The translations under genes were made by a program, and so were the position numbers. The notes under the pieces were generated by a model. It searched no databases. It had not been told where the DNA came from and was given only the letters and a program-made list of their open reading frames with translations. A stretch of DNA of 64,000 nt from Lantana camara (Eukaryota > Streptophyta > Magnoliopsida > Lamiales > Verbenaceae): contig CM074859.1 in NCBI GenBank assembly GCA_037501455.1, forward strand, positions 93,761,894-93,825,893, given 5' to 3'. Of this stretch, positions 1 to 11,911 are shown one piece after another (position 1 is the stretch's first letter; the number at the start of each line of letters is the position of its first letter).

Positions 1-2057
1 AAATGAGATTAGATCACAACTATCTGTATCAGATACGACTTAGCAAAGATGTATTACAGAAAAGAGAAATAAAACTCTGATAGAGATGGTAAAGATTCAT
101 GAAGAGTCATGCTACCCTACGAAGTTCGTTTTGGGGCTTTGCGCTCAAAAACAACAAATACACCAAACCTAGTTCTATCTAAGTCAGTTCCTAAAACACT
201 GATGGATCTGTAGCTGGGGAGAAAACCCTGTATCTTTTATCTTCGGATTTAAGGTAGCCTGGTCAACGAGTTAAGGATGGATCCTGACAAGTTAGAATAA
301 AGAACAAAGGTTTACTTGTTCTAAGGTTATCCTAGAAGGACGAGAGGTGGTATATTTTGTAATTTGAGAAATCACAAAAGATGTTTGTGAATATTTCAAA
401 GATAATTACATAGATAACGATAAAAGGTGGAAGCAAAGTAGTATTAAAAGAAATAACAGTATTAGATACTGATTTCCATAAACCCGTGATAACTGAAAAT
501 GTATTAGATACATGTGATGTACCAAATACAACATGTGATGTAGAGACGTGTACACGAGAGCATCATTGTAGTGGGAGGATTTTCAGGACACCTGACAAGA
601 TACCTAAGATTAACCCAAGTGGTTGAATCTAACGTATCTGATCCTGTCACGTGTAATGAAGCTGTAAAAGATAAGACGCTGACCGTTTGGTCAAAAGCCA
701 TGGAATTTAAGTTAGAATCTATGTATTCTAACAAAGTCTTTAGCTTGTAGAGGCGCCTGAAGGCATTAAACCCAATAGATGCAATTGGGTTCTACAAGAT
801 GATAAAAGGAGAAATGGACAAAAGTAGAGACTTTAAAGCAAAGCTTATGGCAAGGGATTTTACCCAGAAAGAAGAAATAATTTATGAGGTCTTCTCGCCT
901 ATGGTAATGCTTATGTCCATTATCCTCTCCATTTTATCTCATTATCGATTATGAGATTAGATAAATGGATGTAAAGACTGTGTTCTTGAAAGGGCAATTT
1001 CAAGAAGAAGAGATACATGGTACAACCTGAAGGCTTCACAGCCAGAAATCAGGTGCATATAATGCAAGCTTAATAGATCGATTTATGATCTTAAGCAAGC
1101 GTCTAGATTATGGAGCATCAGAATTATAAGGCAATTTAAATTCTTTGGATTTGTATAATTTCCTGATGAACTATGAAGTGTACAAAATGACATCATGATA
1201 GCGTTGTAACATTTTTACTTTGTACGTAACTAATATTCTGCTCATTGGGAATGATGCAAGAATTTTGTCAGTGGTCAAGATTTGAACGTCAAATCATTTT
1301 GATAAGAAAAGACCTATGTGAGACCGATGTTATTACAAGGATCAGACTTTTGTTGTGATCATAGGAATAAGGAGATTGGTTTATCACAAGAAGCATATAT
1401 GGATAAGATGCTGGTAAGGTATAATATGACAAATTCCAAGAAAGGTTCATTACCTATTAGATATGGAATTTATCTATCTTGGGATCAGTGTCCTAAGATA
1501 ACTGAAGAGATAGAAGACATGATTAGAGTTCCGCAGCGGAAGCTTTATGTATGTCATATTATGTACAGGGCTAGATGTCTATTATTAATTAGGTCTAAGT
1601 CAGCAGATAATAGTCAAACCCTAGAATCTGACACTGGGTAGTAGTGAAAGCATATATCGGAGTACTTGAGAAGGAATTGAGATTATATGCTTGTCTACCA
1701 CAGTGGTGAGCTCATTTCAATAGAGTACACAGATTCGGATATACAATCTGATTTGTATTCTAGATGTTTGAAATCAGAATACGTGTTTACTCTAGAAAGA
1801 GCAACCGTTAATTGAAGAATGTTAAGCAGACTTGTATTGCTTACACCGCCATGGAAGTCAAATACATGGTAGCTTGAGAAGCAGCCAATTAGATGTATTG
1901 GATTCATGATTTTCTAGTTGTTGGCTCAGAGAAACGTCTAATAGATTCCTTCACCAAAGTATTGGCGCAAAAAGAGTGCAAAACGAGTTTTGACACTGAT
2001 GTGAAAGGAATAAGACTTAGATGTGTAGCCAAATTGAATTTAGGGCAAGTGGGAGAT
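1..2057 (+). pseudogene. Decayed Ty1/copia pol, RT to RNase H part
   Basis: Remnant of a copia polyprotein running off the left edge. Around 955-1050 the translation resembles the copia RT motif DVKTVFLKGQF followed by a PEGF-type motif. Near 1215-1255 the catalytic YVDD site reads YVTN, followed by ILLIGND. Near 1365-1500 the typical GLSQEAYMDKML and NMTNSKKG segments are recognisable. Near 1795-1875 an RNase H segment with TCIAYTAMEVKYM is seen. Stops and frameshifts break every domain, so no product is expected. It ends in the polypurine tract GGGCAAGTGGGAGAT (2043-2057) directly before an LTR. Domain calls rest on motif recognition across frames. Confidence 0.8.
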
Positions 2058-4260
2058 TATTGGGAATAGTGCCCTGAAAATTCAATTTATTGAATTAATA
2101 AAACTTAATTTGCAGCAAGTTATGAGTATTTCACATATTAATAATTAATGACGTGTGATGGTATTCTTATATGAAATGTGTTTCATAGGAAAAGACTTTG
2201 AATACCGAAATCACGTGTCATTAAAGTTCTAGTCGGTAAGATAAGAATATGTTCTTATCAAGGCTATAACGTGGTTATATAAGATGATTAGTCTTTCGTC
2301 ATAGGGAATGGTGATTCCAATTATAACACGTTGATGATTTTCAATAGGATTGGAAACATCGAACTGGACCATTGAGATAATTCATTTTATAATGCTATCT
2401 AAAATGAATAAAATCTCAGGAAGCATTGTACTCTTAATCCTGACAATATTTCGGCTTTATGCATGTAGTGTTAGTCACTGTAACATACTCGAAGTGAGGT
2501 CTCGGTAATGGGTGGCCAAAATACTTTGTATGATTCGGTGACAACATGAAATGTGCTAAAGAGTTTTATTGATCGAGGAATCTGTGGCCTTGTTGGAAGG
2601 AAAAAGATATCCTTGAAATAGATTTGCAAAGGTTCGAATTAAGACTTTGGCCAAAGCACTTCGCGTGATAACGTCACCGAAGTTGTATGTTGAATGTGTT
2701 TCACATACAGAGGATTTGAACTTAAGGCGAATCAATAAATTTCAAATTAGAGATGAAAAATAAATGATAGTAGTTGCAATTTATTTTTCATGGATATCTA
2801 CACGGAGGAGTAAAATGCGAAATTATTCTAGGTCGAGAAATTCGTGAATAATTTAATTAATTTTAGAGTGTAAAAATATTTATTTAGTGGAATTAAATAT
2901 TGTTAAACGGTAATTAATTATTATCATGAGATGATAATATATTAATCCGTTTGGAGCTAAAATTAATTAGTCCTGCAGGTCCCCCTGCAAGCCCCAAATT
3001 GAAAACCCAAAGAGAAAATATTAAAAGGAGAAAGAGAAATGAATTTTCAAAGTGTTTGAAAATAAGCCAAGGGATTTATTTTAAGAAAATAAATCAAGTT
3101 CCAAAGAGTTGGAAATGCCCGAAATTTTATTTTGGAGAAAATAAAATTTTCATCGAAAAAAAAAAAAGAAAAAAACTTCGGTGATGACGTGGGAGCTGAC
3201 ATGGCATGCCACGTCAACAAGGTGGGCCCAAGTGGCGCTGACTGGATGGCCGCGTGGCACGCCACGTGTGCGACACATGGATATCCCAGATCGCGCCATG
3301 TCAGCGTGAGCAACGGTCCAGATTTGTCTGGACCGGATCGGGCAAACAGGTCACTGGTCGGGTCAACGGATAGGGTCGGTCTGATCCGAACACATGGCAG
3401 AACCAGGATCTGCCACGTGTCGAACCGGTTCAGTTGGACCGGTTTGAGGGCTGTAAACCCTAGCCGCGTGTGCCACACACGCGCCGTCTTCAGGCAGCGC
3501 ATGTGGGCGCGTGCGGCTTCAGAATGGGAAACGGCCGGCGGCGTTGGACTCGTGGTGGAGAGACCTTCAACGTAGTGACCTCGGTTTTCATGTCCAAGTT
3601 GCACACGCAAGTGGGGGATAAAATTACTATTTTGCCCTCGGTTTTTCCCCTATAGATAAGGGCCTTGGGTCCTCATTTCTCATTCACAAGTTTGGGAGGT
3701 GGTTTTGGCTGAGTTTAAGCTTTGAAACCATATCCCTTTTCTCCTAGTTAATTCCGATTTATTTTGGAATTAATTTTAATTAGGTGTTTGTATAAAATGC
3801 CTAATTTCGGGAGATTAAACCCTGAAAGGGGTTTCCTAGTTTAAAGTTTTATTTTCTCTAAGTATTTAGAGAAATACTTTCGGAGCCCACACTTCGAGGG
3901 TGTCCCTGGGGTTATTGCAGGGAAGCTCGGCCGGTTTCACGAGGAGATCGGGTATCAGGTTCACGGGAGGTGAATTCGGGAGCTGGAAAAATGCCGTTAG
4001 ATAGCCATGTTTGCAGTACGGTAATATTTTACAGTTGTTTTATTTTAAGCATGATAAATTATGTGCTCTTAAGTGTTAATTGTATGTTAGATATTTATCT
4101 GCTTAAGTGATTTAAAATTTATTATCAATTGCATGTATATACTTGAGTAGATCCGGCTAAGTCTTCTGCTTTGTATTAAAATGTTTTAGAAATATTTTAA
4201 TACTGGTATTATAATAAAAAATTTAAAATGTGGTCCCGGACCGCTACTGTTCTGGGCCCA
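2058..4260 (+). mobile_element. 3' LTR of the decayed copia element, right end lost
   Basis: It starts right after the polypurine tract with TATTGGGAATAGTGCCCTG. This is close to the TGTTAGGAATAGTGCCCTA start of the copia LTR at 11917, with the expected TG mutated to TA. About 3190-3480 is GC-rich with several GCCACGTG-type G-box words and short palindromes, as in an LTR promoter. No CA end with a tRNA-binding site follows, and near 4260-4280 the sequence passes into the body of a minus-strand gypsy element. The right boundary is therefore a rough estimate. No coding sequence was found in this 2.2 kb. Confidence 0.6.
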
Positions 4261-4279
4261 CCTCCCAGCAGTTTCTGTC

Positions 4280-4906
4280 TTGACTTCTCTACTAATGGGC
4301 TTGGAATTACTATATCGATCGGTCCTCTTTAACTCTGCCTAATTCAATTCCTTCTTATTAGAAATCCGAAGCATCCTAGGGGATCCGGTTGACTAACTTT
4401 TATAATATGAGCGTAGGTGTTGATTCTTGTAAAGCGTTACTTCACCCCGGATTCACCATCTCCAATAGAAATTGCAAGCTTTTCCTTATACATCGGTCTC
4501 CATTTCCGGATTCTCCTCCGAGCCATAGCTTAATTGGAGAAGGCCTTGAATCTAGGATTCCTGTATATACTCCCTGATACGTTCCTTACAATTTCAATGA
4601 CTGAGAATCGAGCTTATTATATACCGTTGTTGTCATAGAGATTGGTCGTGGTTTGATATTATCTTCATACCTATAAATTATAACTCATTTCAAGAATATA
4701 TGCATGCGATTAGTGCATGCTCATGTCACATTTTCAACACAAAAGGCACGAATTCGATGCAATGAGCAGCAAAATAATTCAACAAGGTTCAAAAAGGAAT
4801 GCAATTTCATGCTCAAGGTCAATGTAATGCACACGTTGTCACGTACCTAGACTCGACAGCACACGACACTAGAACTCCGATTTTGCAACCTGGAGATCTG
4901 ATACCA
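4280..4906 (-). mobile_element. Leader fragment and PBS of a minus-strand Tekay-like gypsy element
   Basis: On the minus strand, TGGTATCAGATC (4895-4906) is an initiator-Met tRNA primer-binding site with one change from the usual TGGTATCAGAGC. It lies 8 nt from the LTR at 4915. The leader to its left resembles the leader of the second minus-strand Tekay-like element at 33720-35276. Shared stretches lie near 4640-4740 and 34890-34980, both with an ATGCATG...GTGCTCATGTCACA segment. No intact gag or pol remains, and the left junction with the copia LTR is uncertain. Confidence 0.6.
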
Positions 4907-6974
4907 CTTTAGGATGTGACACCCTAAACGGAGGGCACCACAACACCCGTACCGAGAGCCCAGTCCACCCATGAAATGGGAGTCCATACATGAACCAAGC
5001 TCACGGTGAACGGAGACAGAACAAAAACCAACCTGTTAGGCGGGACTAGACCCTGTACCAACAATTCAACAAAACAAAGAATACGGAAGCAATGCAATCA
5101 TTCAAACATATTCAATATAACAACAGGGATATAAATACGGGTTCAACTAAAACAGAAGCACCTGTCCTAACCTGTCCCGAATCCAATCCAATTCAATTAC
5201 AAACAAACGGGTTCAACTAGAGCCCTAGAAGCCTGTCCCGAGTTCAAGATAACGATAAAAGTACAGGATGGCCTGCAAGGCCTAATTCAAAATAGAAAAT
5301 GGATTTACATAACGATGCATGGCAAACAAGACCAAGACTCAATCAAATACTTCAAAAGACTCCCGCCTAACGACCACAGAACCTGCAAGACAGACACTAA
5401 AAACTACGAGAGGGAGGGGTCAGCCAACTGACTGAGTGAAGGGGTTAACACACGGGTATATATATGTAAACAGACAGTCAGGTAGGCGTAATTTCACTAT
5501 ACGTGATCGGTTAATAAAACGAGTAACTGGAGACAAGTATCAATTAACACGTACGGTGGAATTACGTCAAATCATACAATCAAGTAATCAGGATAAGCAA
5601 TGCATGAGTCGATATCCGTACGCCCTATGTTGATTCCCGTTTTACCTTAATCCTCCACGAACTCCAGCTGCTGCATCAAGACTGGGGCATGCCAGAGGGT
5701 ACGGATATCTATGCAATTACATTTCAGGGGACCTGGCGAGAACGGGTAATTAATCCATCCTAGACTCCACTTCTCAGTTATGACATGACAGGAACAAGAG
5801 CACTTAAACAGTCAGGCAGGCAGGAACAATAGTTATTACATTAATTATCAGGCGGGAAAACAAGTACAAATTAACCTCCTTTCTCCGGGTGTAATGTGGC
5901 CGGTAGCTAACCTCCACATCCGCGCATCAGTATGATCTTCGGGTTCATGGCTCCCTCTGATCGGAACCCCCATCTTCCACCAAACCTCCTGGTGGATATC
6001 CGGAATGTAATGCCCCGGTTCCGGATGAACAGGTGAGCACGCCACGTGTGAGACTTTGAGCGTAGGATTTATTTTAATTCTTTAATTCTATAATATTCCT
6101 ACATGACATCCCATATTTTTATAAAATTCACGATACATTATTTATGTGAATTATATGAAATCATATCATTGGAAAATTATTTCAAGTCATGGAAAAATAT
6201 TTATTACGTGAAATAATTACCGGGAGTGCTTTAATTACCGAATTGTCCCTAGTTGTTTATTTCTTTAAATTTAGGGACTAAATTGCATAAATTTTCAAGG
6301 ACTTAATTGATCATATTTCAAAACTACATATCCTCAATTGCATGACTTGAACTCTTGGAGGGTTAAATGGCAAATTGAATATTTCACACAAATCAAAAAG
6401 ATGAATTACGTGATATAGCTTCCTCAAGCTTCTTCGATCCATTTTCAACCAAAATTTACCCAACATATTTGCTTCCCTTACTCTCGGTTCATTGAAGCAC
6501 AAAGGGAGAAGAGATTTTCATCATTTCATCCAAGAATTTCACGAAATATTCAAGTTTTAGAGCTTGATCATCATCTCCATCTATCTTCTTCATTTGTTTA
6601 ACTTTGAAGGTGGGTATATGCATGAATTCATGGTTATTGATCATATATGTGAAGGCTAGGGTTTGAGAATTATGGCATAAATGAGTTATTTGTGGATTGA
6701 AGCATGTATATGCGATTATGGCATGAGTTGTTCCTTGAATTCTTGAGAGATTTGAGCTTGAATGATCAAGAGATGCATGAACATGAAACTTGGAAATTTG
6801 ATGATATTTCATGATTTGTGTGTTTAAGTGATATATTATCATATCTCGAACTTGTATGCCTGCATATTACCAGAAATTATTGGTTTTATTGATCAAACTT
6901 GGGACTTTGTTGCTTGATTTGTTGTTGCCGTAGCTACTGCCCTGTTCTGCTCTGTTTTTTCAGTTGCAGAAACG

Positions 6975-7200
6975 GGGAACGGCCCTTCCCTCCTCAAGGC
7001 CTTATGGGAACGGTCGTTCCCACGCTTCTGTTTTAAATTAGGCGATCGAACCTGGGAACGGCCGTTCCCATTTTGGCCTGCGTGCCGGAAGGGCCGTTCC
7101 CATCAAAGGCGCATTTTATTTTAAAAGTTGCTGGCACGTTTTAAAGGGGCACGGGAACGGCCCTTCCCATTTTCAAAGGGAAGCCGGAACGGCTGTTCCC
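6975..7200. repeat. Hairpin array A: six copies of a GGGAACGG-CCGTTCCC palindrome
   Basis: Six near-palindromes lie at 6975-6990, 7006-7021, 7054-7069, 7085-7101, 7153-7168 and 7184-7200. The copy at 7054 is a perfect 16-bp palindrome, GGGAACGGCCGTTCCC. The others keep the outer GGGAA/TTCCC arms and vary in the centre. Spacing is irregular (about 30-70 bp) and the spacers are unrelated, so this is not a simple tandem repeat. It lies about 1 kb into the solo LTR, probably in the transcribed part. Confidence 0.85.
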
Positions 7201-8236
7201 ATACCGTCTGGCAGAGCAAAAGCTACAGTATAAAATTCCATTTTTGGGGTTTTTACCCAATGCCTTCTTTGATACCAAATTGATATTAAATGATTGAATA
7301 CATGTCAAAACAAGATAATTTCATGCTACATTGTTCATTGTTTGTCATCTCATTGCATTTTCGCCGTTCGTCCTATTTGGTCCATTTTGAGTCATGTCTC
7401 ACGTATACACGTCGTGTTTGCACAGGTCACGAGGTCGTGGACGAGGAGCAGGCTCCCTAGAGCATATCCTTGTTTTATTTTGTAGCAAAGGTGAGGTTTC
7501 GTTCTAGATACTTAGAGCCTTACAACCCTTATGTGACATCTTCGGCCAAAACTTATTATATCTATAAACGTTTTCAAACTATAAACATTTTCAAGCAAGC
7601 AAGCCATGATTGTTCATGATTTCAAGCATGTTTTGGCGAGTTCATGATTGCACTTGGGCCCGAGGGTAGTTTCTTGAGCCAACCGGGAAAGCAAGGGCTG
7701 ACGGGCAACTCTTGAACTATCCTCACCTCATTGGGATCACCCCCGAAGCCACTAGGAGGTTGGTGGTGGAAGGAGTTCCGTGCATGGGGGTCATGTCCCG
7801 ACGTACACCATGTCATGGATAGTTGGGCCTTGCAAACCCACTATCACCCAGAGGAAGAAGGAGACTGGGGATGGATCCGGCACCATGGATTGTCCTCGGG
7901 TTATTGCATGTTTTAATCATGATTATCTCTAATTGAGCACTAAATGAAATGTATGATCATGTATTGAATGAATCATGCAAGCACGTATTGTTCACGATTG
8001 GTGTATAGGTTGGAGAATTGCCCTTACTCGCCGGGGCCACATGTTTCATGGAATTGACAAGATAACAAGTTAAACCTGATAGTCGTAATCTCGGGGCAAA
8101 GAACAATCGATTCTTGAACTTTATAGTTATTTCATTTCCAAGTCTTCACCCAAGACTATGGCTTGCATGTGACGTGTGTTAAACATATATTGTCCCTCAC
8201 TCAGTCTTCGGTAGACTGATACTTCACTTTTCAGGT

Positions 8237-8241
8237 GCTTT

Positions 8242-8273
<32 letters not shown>

Positions 8274-8274
8274 C
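8237..8274. repeat. GGTCGT hexamer microsatellite in the solo LTR
   Basis: Five consecutive GGTCGT units follow the conserved LTR words CAGGTGCTTTT and precede GCTAGGCGGGAGTCGAGTC. Other LTRs in the window have a single corresponding unit here, for example GGGAGGTTCGAGCTTGGCGG near 60560. The expansion is therefore specific to this LTR. Confidence 0.85.
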
Positions 8275-9454
8275 TAGGCGGGAGTCGAGTCAGGTCTTGC
8301 ATCCCACTGAGTCTAGCACTCTATATTCCATGTATAGAACTTTTGGGATATCACGTTATTGTCATTGTTAATACATTTTGATACTTGGATATGTATAGTA
8401 TATAGGAGATGATAATGTATTGATAGTTAATGTTGGTACCTACTATGTATATACTTTGGTAAATATGGTACCTATACGTATTAATTGAAATGCTTCCGCT
8501 TTTGATTTCATGTCTTGGTTTATTTATGTGGGGAGTGTCCCGCCTAGCTTGTTCTTTCTTGATTGTCACCCGTTCGCTGTAGTTTCGGTTTATGTACGGA
8601 TTGTCCATTTCGTATGTGGATCGGGCTATAGTGCGGGGGATGTAGTGCCTTGGGGGTTAGGGTGCTACACGGAAAGTCCAACAGTGTGGGACTTGTGCAA
8701 GAGGTCACCGTCGGCCCGATACCTCCCCGGTTTACTCAATACACAAGCCCCTGGGCCCCAGGAACAGGTACAAAATCCACACTGGCTAGCCCAGCGCTAG
8801 AAAAGCCGGGGGTAATCAGGAATATCTCGTAAAATAGGCCAGGGTTAACACTACGTAGTTTATAAATCATTTCCGGTACATAGCCTGTATAAAAGCTATG
8901 GCAAGTTTAGTATGGAAAACCCTTTGGCTTAGTTTTATAGCATGCAAGGTTGTAAGTCATTTATAAAAGAAAACCCTCATCTCCAACGTGCAAGAAGGAC
9001 CAAGAGAAGGACCACGAAGCCGGAAAGTCTCCGCCGAGGAGATCGTTGTGCGAGAAGGACAATGATAATATACTCCTGAGACAAGACTGAAATGAACCAA
9101 TTAGAACCCACGACAAATGTTCATGAAGTAGTGAACGTGTCATGGCATGATTCAATATGAAACGGTTTGTAAATATATCATGAATTGGGAGATCGTGTTC
9201 ATGTGTGCAATTAAATGCAATCAAGTGCAAATAAAATGCAAACAAGTAGCATTTAATTGAATATAAACACTTATAACGTTCAATTACTAAAACAAGTCAT
9301 ATAATTGCAAAACATAACTTATTATGAAATTCGTATTCTTAACATATTAACGGATAGAGGTGCATGTCAAATAATATCACTTAATGAACACAAAACACAT
9401 AAGAAATGAAAACGAACGAAAGGAAAAATGAGGTAAACCACCTGTAAAAGCCAA

Positions 9455-9666
9455 GGGGCTAACGGGGGTTACCCCCTCCAAGGGCAAAAGCAGAAACGCC
9501 CGTTAAGGGACACAGGCGGCCAAGGGACTAGGGGTAACGGGCGTTACCCCTTGCCTGTACAAATAGGGTAACGCCCGTTACCCCAGGCAGATGTCCAAAA
9601 GAGAAGCAAGCTGGGAGGTAACGGGCGTTACCTCCCCCAAAGGCAAAAGCAGTAATGGGCATTACT
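9455..9666. repeat. Hairpin array B: GGTAACG-CGTTACC stems, six copies
   Basis: Palindromic units lie near 9455-9476, 9495-9504, 9530-9551, 9566-9583, 9613-9636 and 9651-9666. The best is an 11-bp perfect stem GGGAGGTAACG/CGTTACCTCCC with a GG loop (9613-9636). The unit at 9530 has a 10-bp stem AGGGGTAACG/CGTTACCCCT. The unit at 9651 has AGTAATG/CATTACT. Several stem positions differ between copies on both arms together, so pairing is kept. The array sits inside the minus-strand LTR about 0.85-1.05 kb from its start. Confidence 0.88.
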
Positions 9667-10507
9667 CGCCCCTGAAGCTCAGCTTCAAGCTCCGCCTTCA
9701 ATGGCGGAGCACACACACAAAACACACTCACACCACGCCATAACCCCCAAAATTATACAATAATCACGCCACGGAGAATATACGATATGTAGATCACATA
9801 TTTGCAAGTCAGAGCTCGTAAAACGGGCTCAAACACATCAAATCCCAAACCCCTACACTATTTATCATCTTCTTCACAAAGGTAATTAGGTAAGGATTCA
9901 AGTCACAAGATATACGTAGAATTAAAGCACGTAACGACAGGAATACAATGGTTACCTTAGGTCGTTGATCGGACGATTAGATCTCGAGAACCCGAGCTCA
10001 AGGGTTCATGGAAAAAGGGGAAGATTTCTTCTCTTTCCTCTTCTTCCTTGGTTGAAACGTGGAAATGGGGAGAGAAAGAGAGACTTGGCCCCTTTTTGGG
10101 GTTGAAACGGGTCGAAATATATAGGTAGGGTTGAACGGTATCTGGTCCATTCGGATCGGATTTTAAAATAGTAGGGCGATTAAATGGCTTTAAGAATTAA
10201 AAAGGTTAATTTATTGAATCCGAATCATCGAAACGAACTCAATGTTAAGGTTGGATTTCAAATTCGAATTCCCGAGTTTAAGGTAGCCACAAACGGCCCC
10301 AAAACACCCTAATTAAGATTAGGTCCTTAACGGGCAATTATTGGACAATTGAGTCCAAGAACAATTTAAATAATATTCTAAGGCGCACGAAATTAAATAG
10401 AGTTACACGTTGACACGTAGGCATGCGATTCACTTAAATGACGTAAATACTGAATTAAACTCTCACGTGACCTCGTGTCTGGCTTGTCGAAAAAACGGGG
10501 TGTCACA

Positions 10508-11911
10508 AGTTCGGATGGATAAGAGCTTGACTTTGCTATAAGGCTTAAATGGTAAGCCAAGAATAATGAGGCAGAATATGATGCCGGACTCGACCTCGCA
10601 TTGCGAAGGGGAATACAACGCTTGGTAGTATTTACTGATCCCAACTCATTGCAAGTCAAGTTGAGGGCTCATATGAGGCGAAGGAAGAAACCATGATCTA
10701 GTATTTGCAGAAGGTGAACGAACTTCATGCTCAGTTCAAAACCTTTAGTCTTTCACAAATACCAAAGGAGGAAAATCAAAGAGCGGATGCCTTATCCAAA
10801 TTCACGAACAATATGCAAGGCACCGCGGATCATGCCATAACTTTCTTAACCGCGAAGGGTCCTGCGATTACCTCAGAAGGTTGCAAGGAAGTGCTCTCCC
10901 TCGACCCTCCGAACCGTGTTGGCTTGACCCCTTGGTGATCTTTCTTAGAGACAGAGTGCTCCCCTCGGACCGAACTCAAGCCCGAAAGACAAAGTATCAC
11001 TCCGCTCAGTATACTTTGGATAATGAAGGAAGGCTTTTTTACAAGTCATTCTTTGGTCCGGATCAGAGGTGCCTTCGCCCTTCACAAACTAAGGAAGTTC
11101 TCCAGCACATCCCTTCGGGTCAAGAGGAGAGCACTTGAGGGAATCACGTAGGAGGAAGAGCACTTGCTAAGAAGATAGCCCAAGCAGGTTTCTTCTGGCC
11201 AACCTTGCTCACTGATGTTATTGGTTACGCTCGCAAATGCCAGCAATGCCAAAAGTTTGGAAATATGATTCACCAACCCACTGTGGAGATGGTGAGTCAT
11301 GAGATTTCATGGCCCTTCGATCAGTGGGGGATCGATATCATTGGGCTATTTTTGTTGGCAAAAGCTCGGAAGTTATATGCGATCGTAGCAATGGAATACT
11401 TCACAAAGTAGGCTGAAGCTGAACCGGTTGCAAAAATCACCGACTCTGTTGTTCAAGATTTCATATGGAAAAACATTGTGTGCCGCTTCGGGGTACCCCG
11501 TGTTCTGATCTCAGATAATAGACTCCATTTCATTAGCAAACGAACGGTGGATTGGTGCTATGGACATGGTCTTGAACAACGGTTCTCAGTTGCAAATCCA
11601 CAGTCGAACGGGCAAGCCGAGGTGACCAACCAAATCATCTTGAAGAATTTGAAGACCATCCTTGATGGAAAGGGCTCTAAGTGGGCCGAGGAGCTCCCTC
11701 GTATCCTTTGGGTATATCGCACGTCCTCTTAAACCATCACGAACGAGAGCCCCTTCTCGCTCGTCTGCGACATCGAGGCGGTGCTACCTGTTGAGATTCT
11801 CCATGAGACAGCTCGAGTTACTTACTTCACGCCATTTACCAATGAAGATAATAGGGCGCTTGAACTTGAATGTCTCGAAGAAAAATGAGTTAGAGCTTGG
11901 CAGAACATGAA
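10508..11911 (+). pseudogene. Tat-type gypsy pol fragment: RNase H and integrase
   Basis: The fragment opens within an RNase H domain (NNEAEYDAGLDLALRRGIQR, about 10565-10625), the domain shown in full at 39210-38840. RADALSKF follows at about 10785. An integrase zinc-binding segment lies near 11140-11250 (GNHVGGRALAKKI, then CQQCQ). The catalytic core has WGIDIIG, SDNRLHF and NPQSNGQAEVTNQ, which supply the D, D and E residues. At least four in-frame stops interrupt it (after EEST, YFTK, YRTSS and ECLEEK). The reading continues at 21937 after the copia insertion. The 5' half of the element (LTR, gag, protease, RT) is missing. Confidence 0.9.

Larger units (their letters stand above)
6006..8669 (+). 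mobile_element. Solo LTR, Tekay-like, plus strand, TSD CGGAA
   Basis: The 2664-bp unit begins TGTAATGCCCCGG and ends GGGTGCTACA. It is flanked by the exact 5-bp duplication CGGAA (6001-6005 and 8670-8674). No primer-binding site, gag or pol accompanies it, so it is a solo LTR left by recombination between two LTRs. It lies inside the opposite-strand LTR 4915-10507. It carries hairpin array A (6975-7200), a GGTCGT microsatellite and the CTCACTCAGTC...GACTGA stem near 8197-8220. The short reading frames inside are not convincing as genes. Confidence 0.88.
4915..10507 (-). mobile_element. Tekay-like 5' LTR (minus strand), split by a solo LTR
   Basis: On the minus strand it begins TGTGACACCCCG (right end, 10507) and ends GGGTGTCACA (left end, 4915), next to the primer-binding site. 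Removing the inserted solo LTR and one target-site copy leaves about 2.9 kb, a usual size for Tekay-type LTRs. A TATA-like stretch lies on the minus strand near 10111-10125. The part 9455-9666 carries a hairpin array listed separately. The right end abuts Tat-element coding sequence at 10508, so the element had inserted into that Tat element. Its other LTR is missing. Confidence 0.75.

Noticed and set aside
3047..3610. 187-codon minus-strand and 147-codon plus-strand ORFs
   Set aside because: They sit in the GC-rich promoter part of a copia LTR. They overlap each other on opposite strands and show no protein pattern.
6975..7200. CRISPR array
   Set aside because: Short palindromes with irregular spacing in a plant LTR; no direct repeats with uniform spacers and no cas genes.
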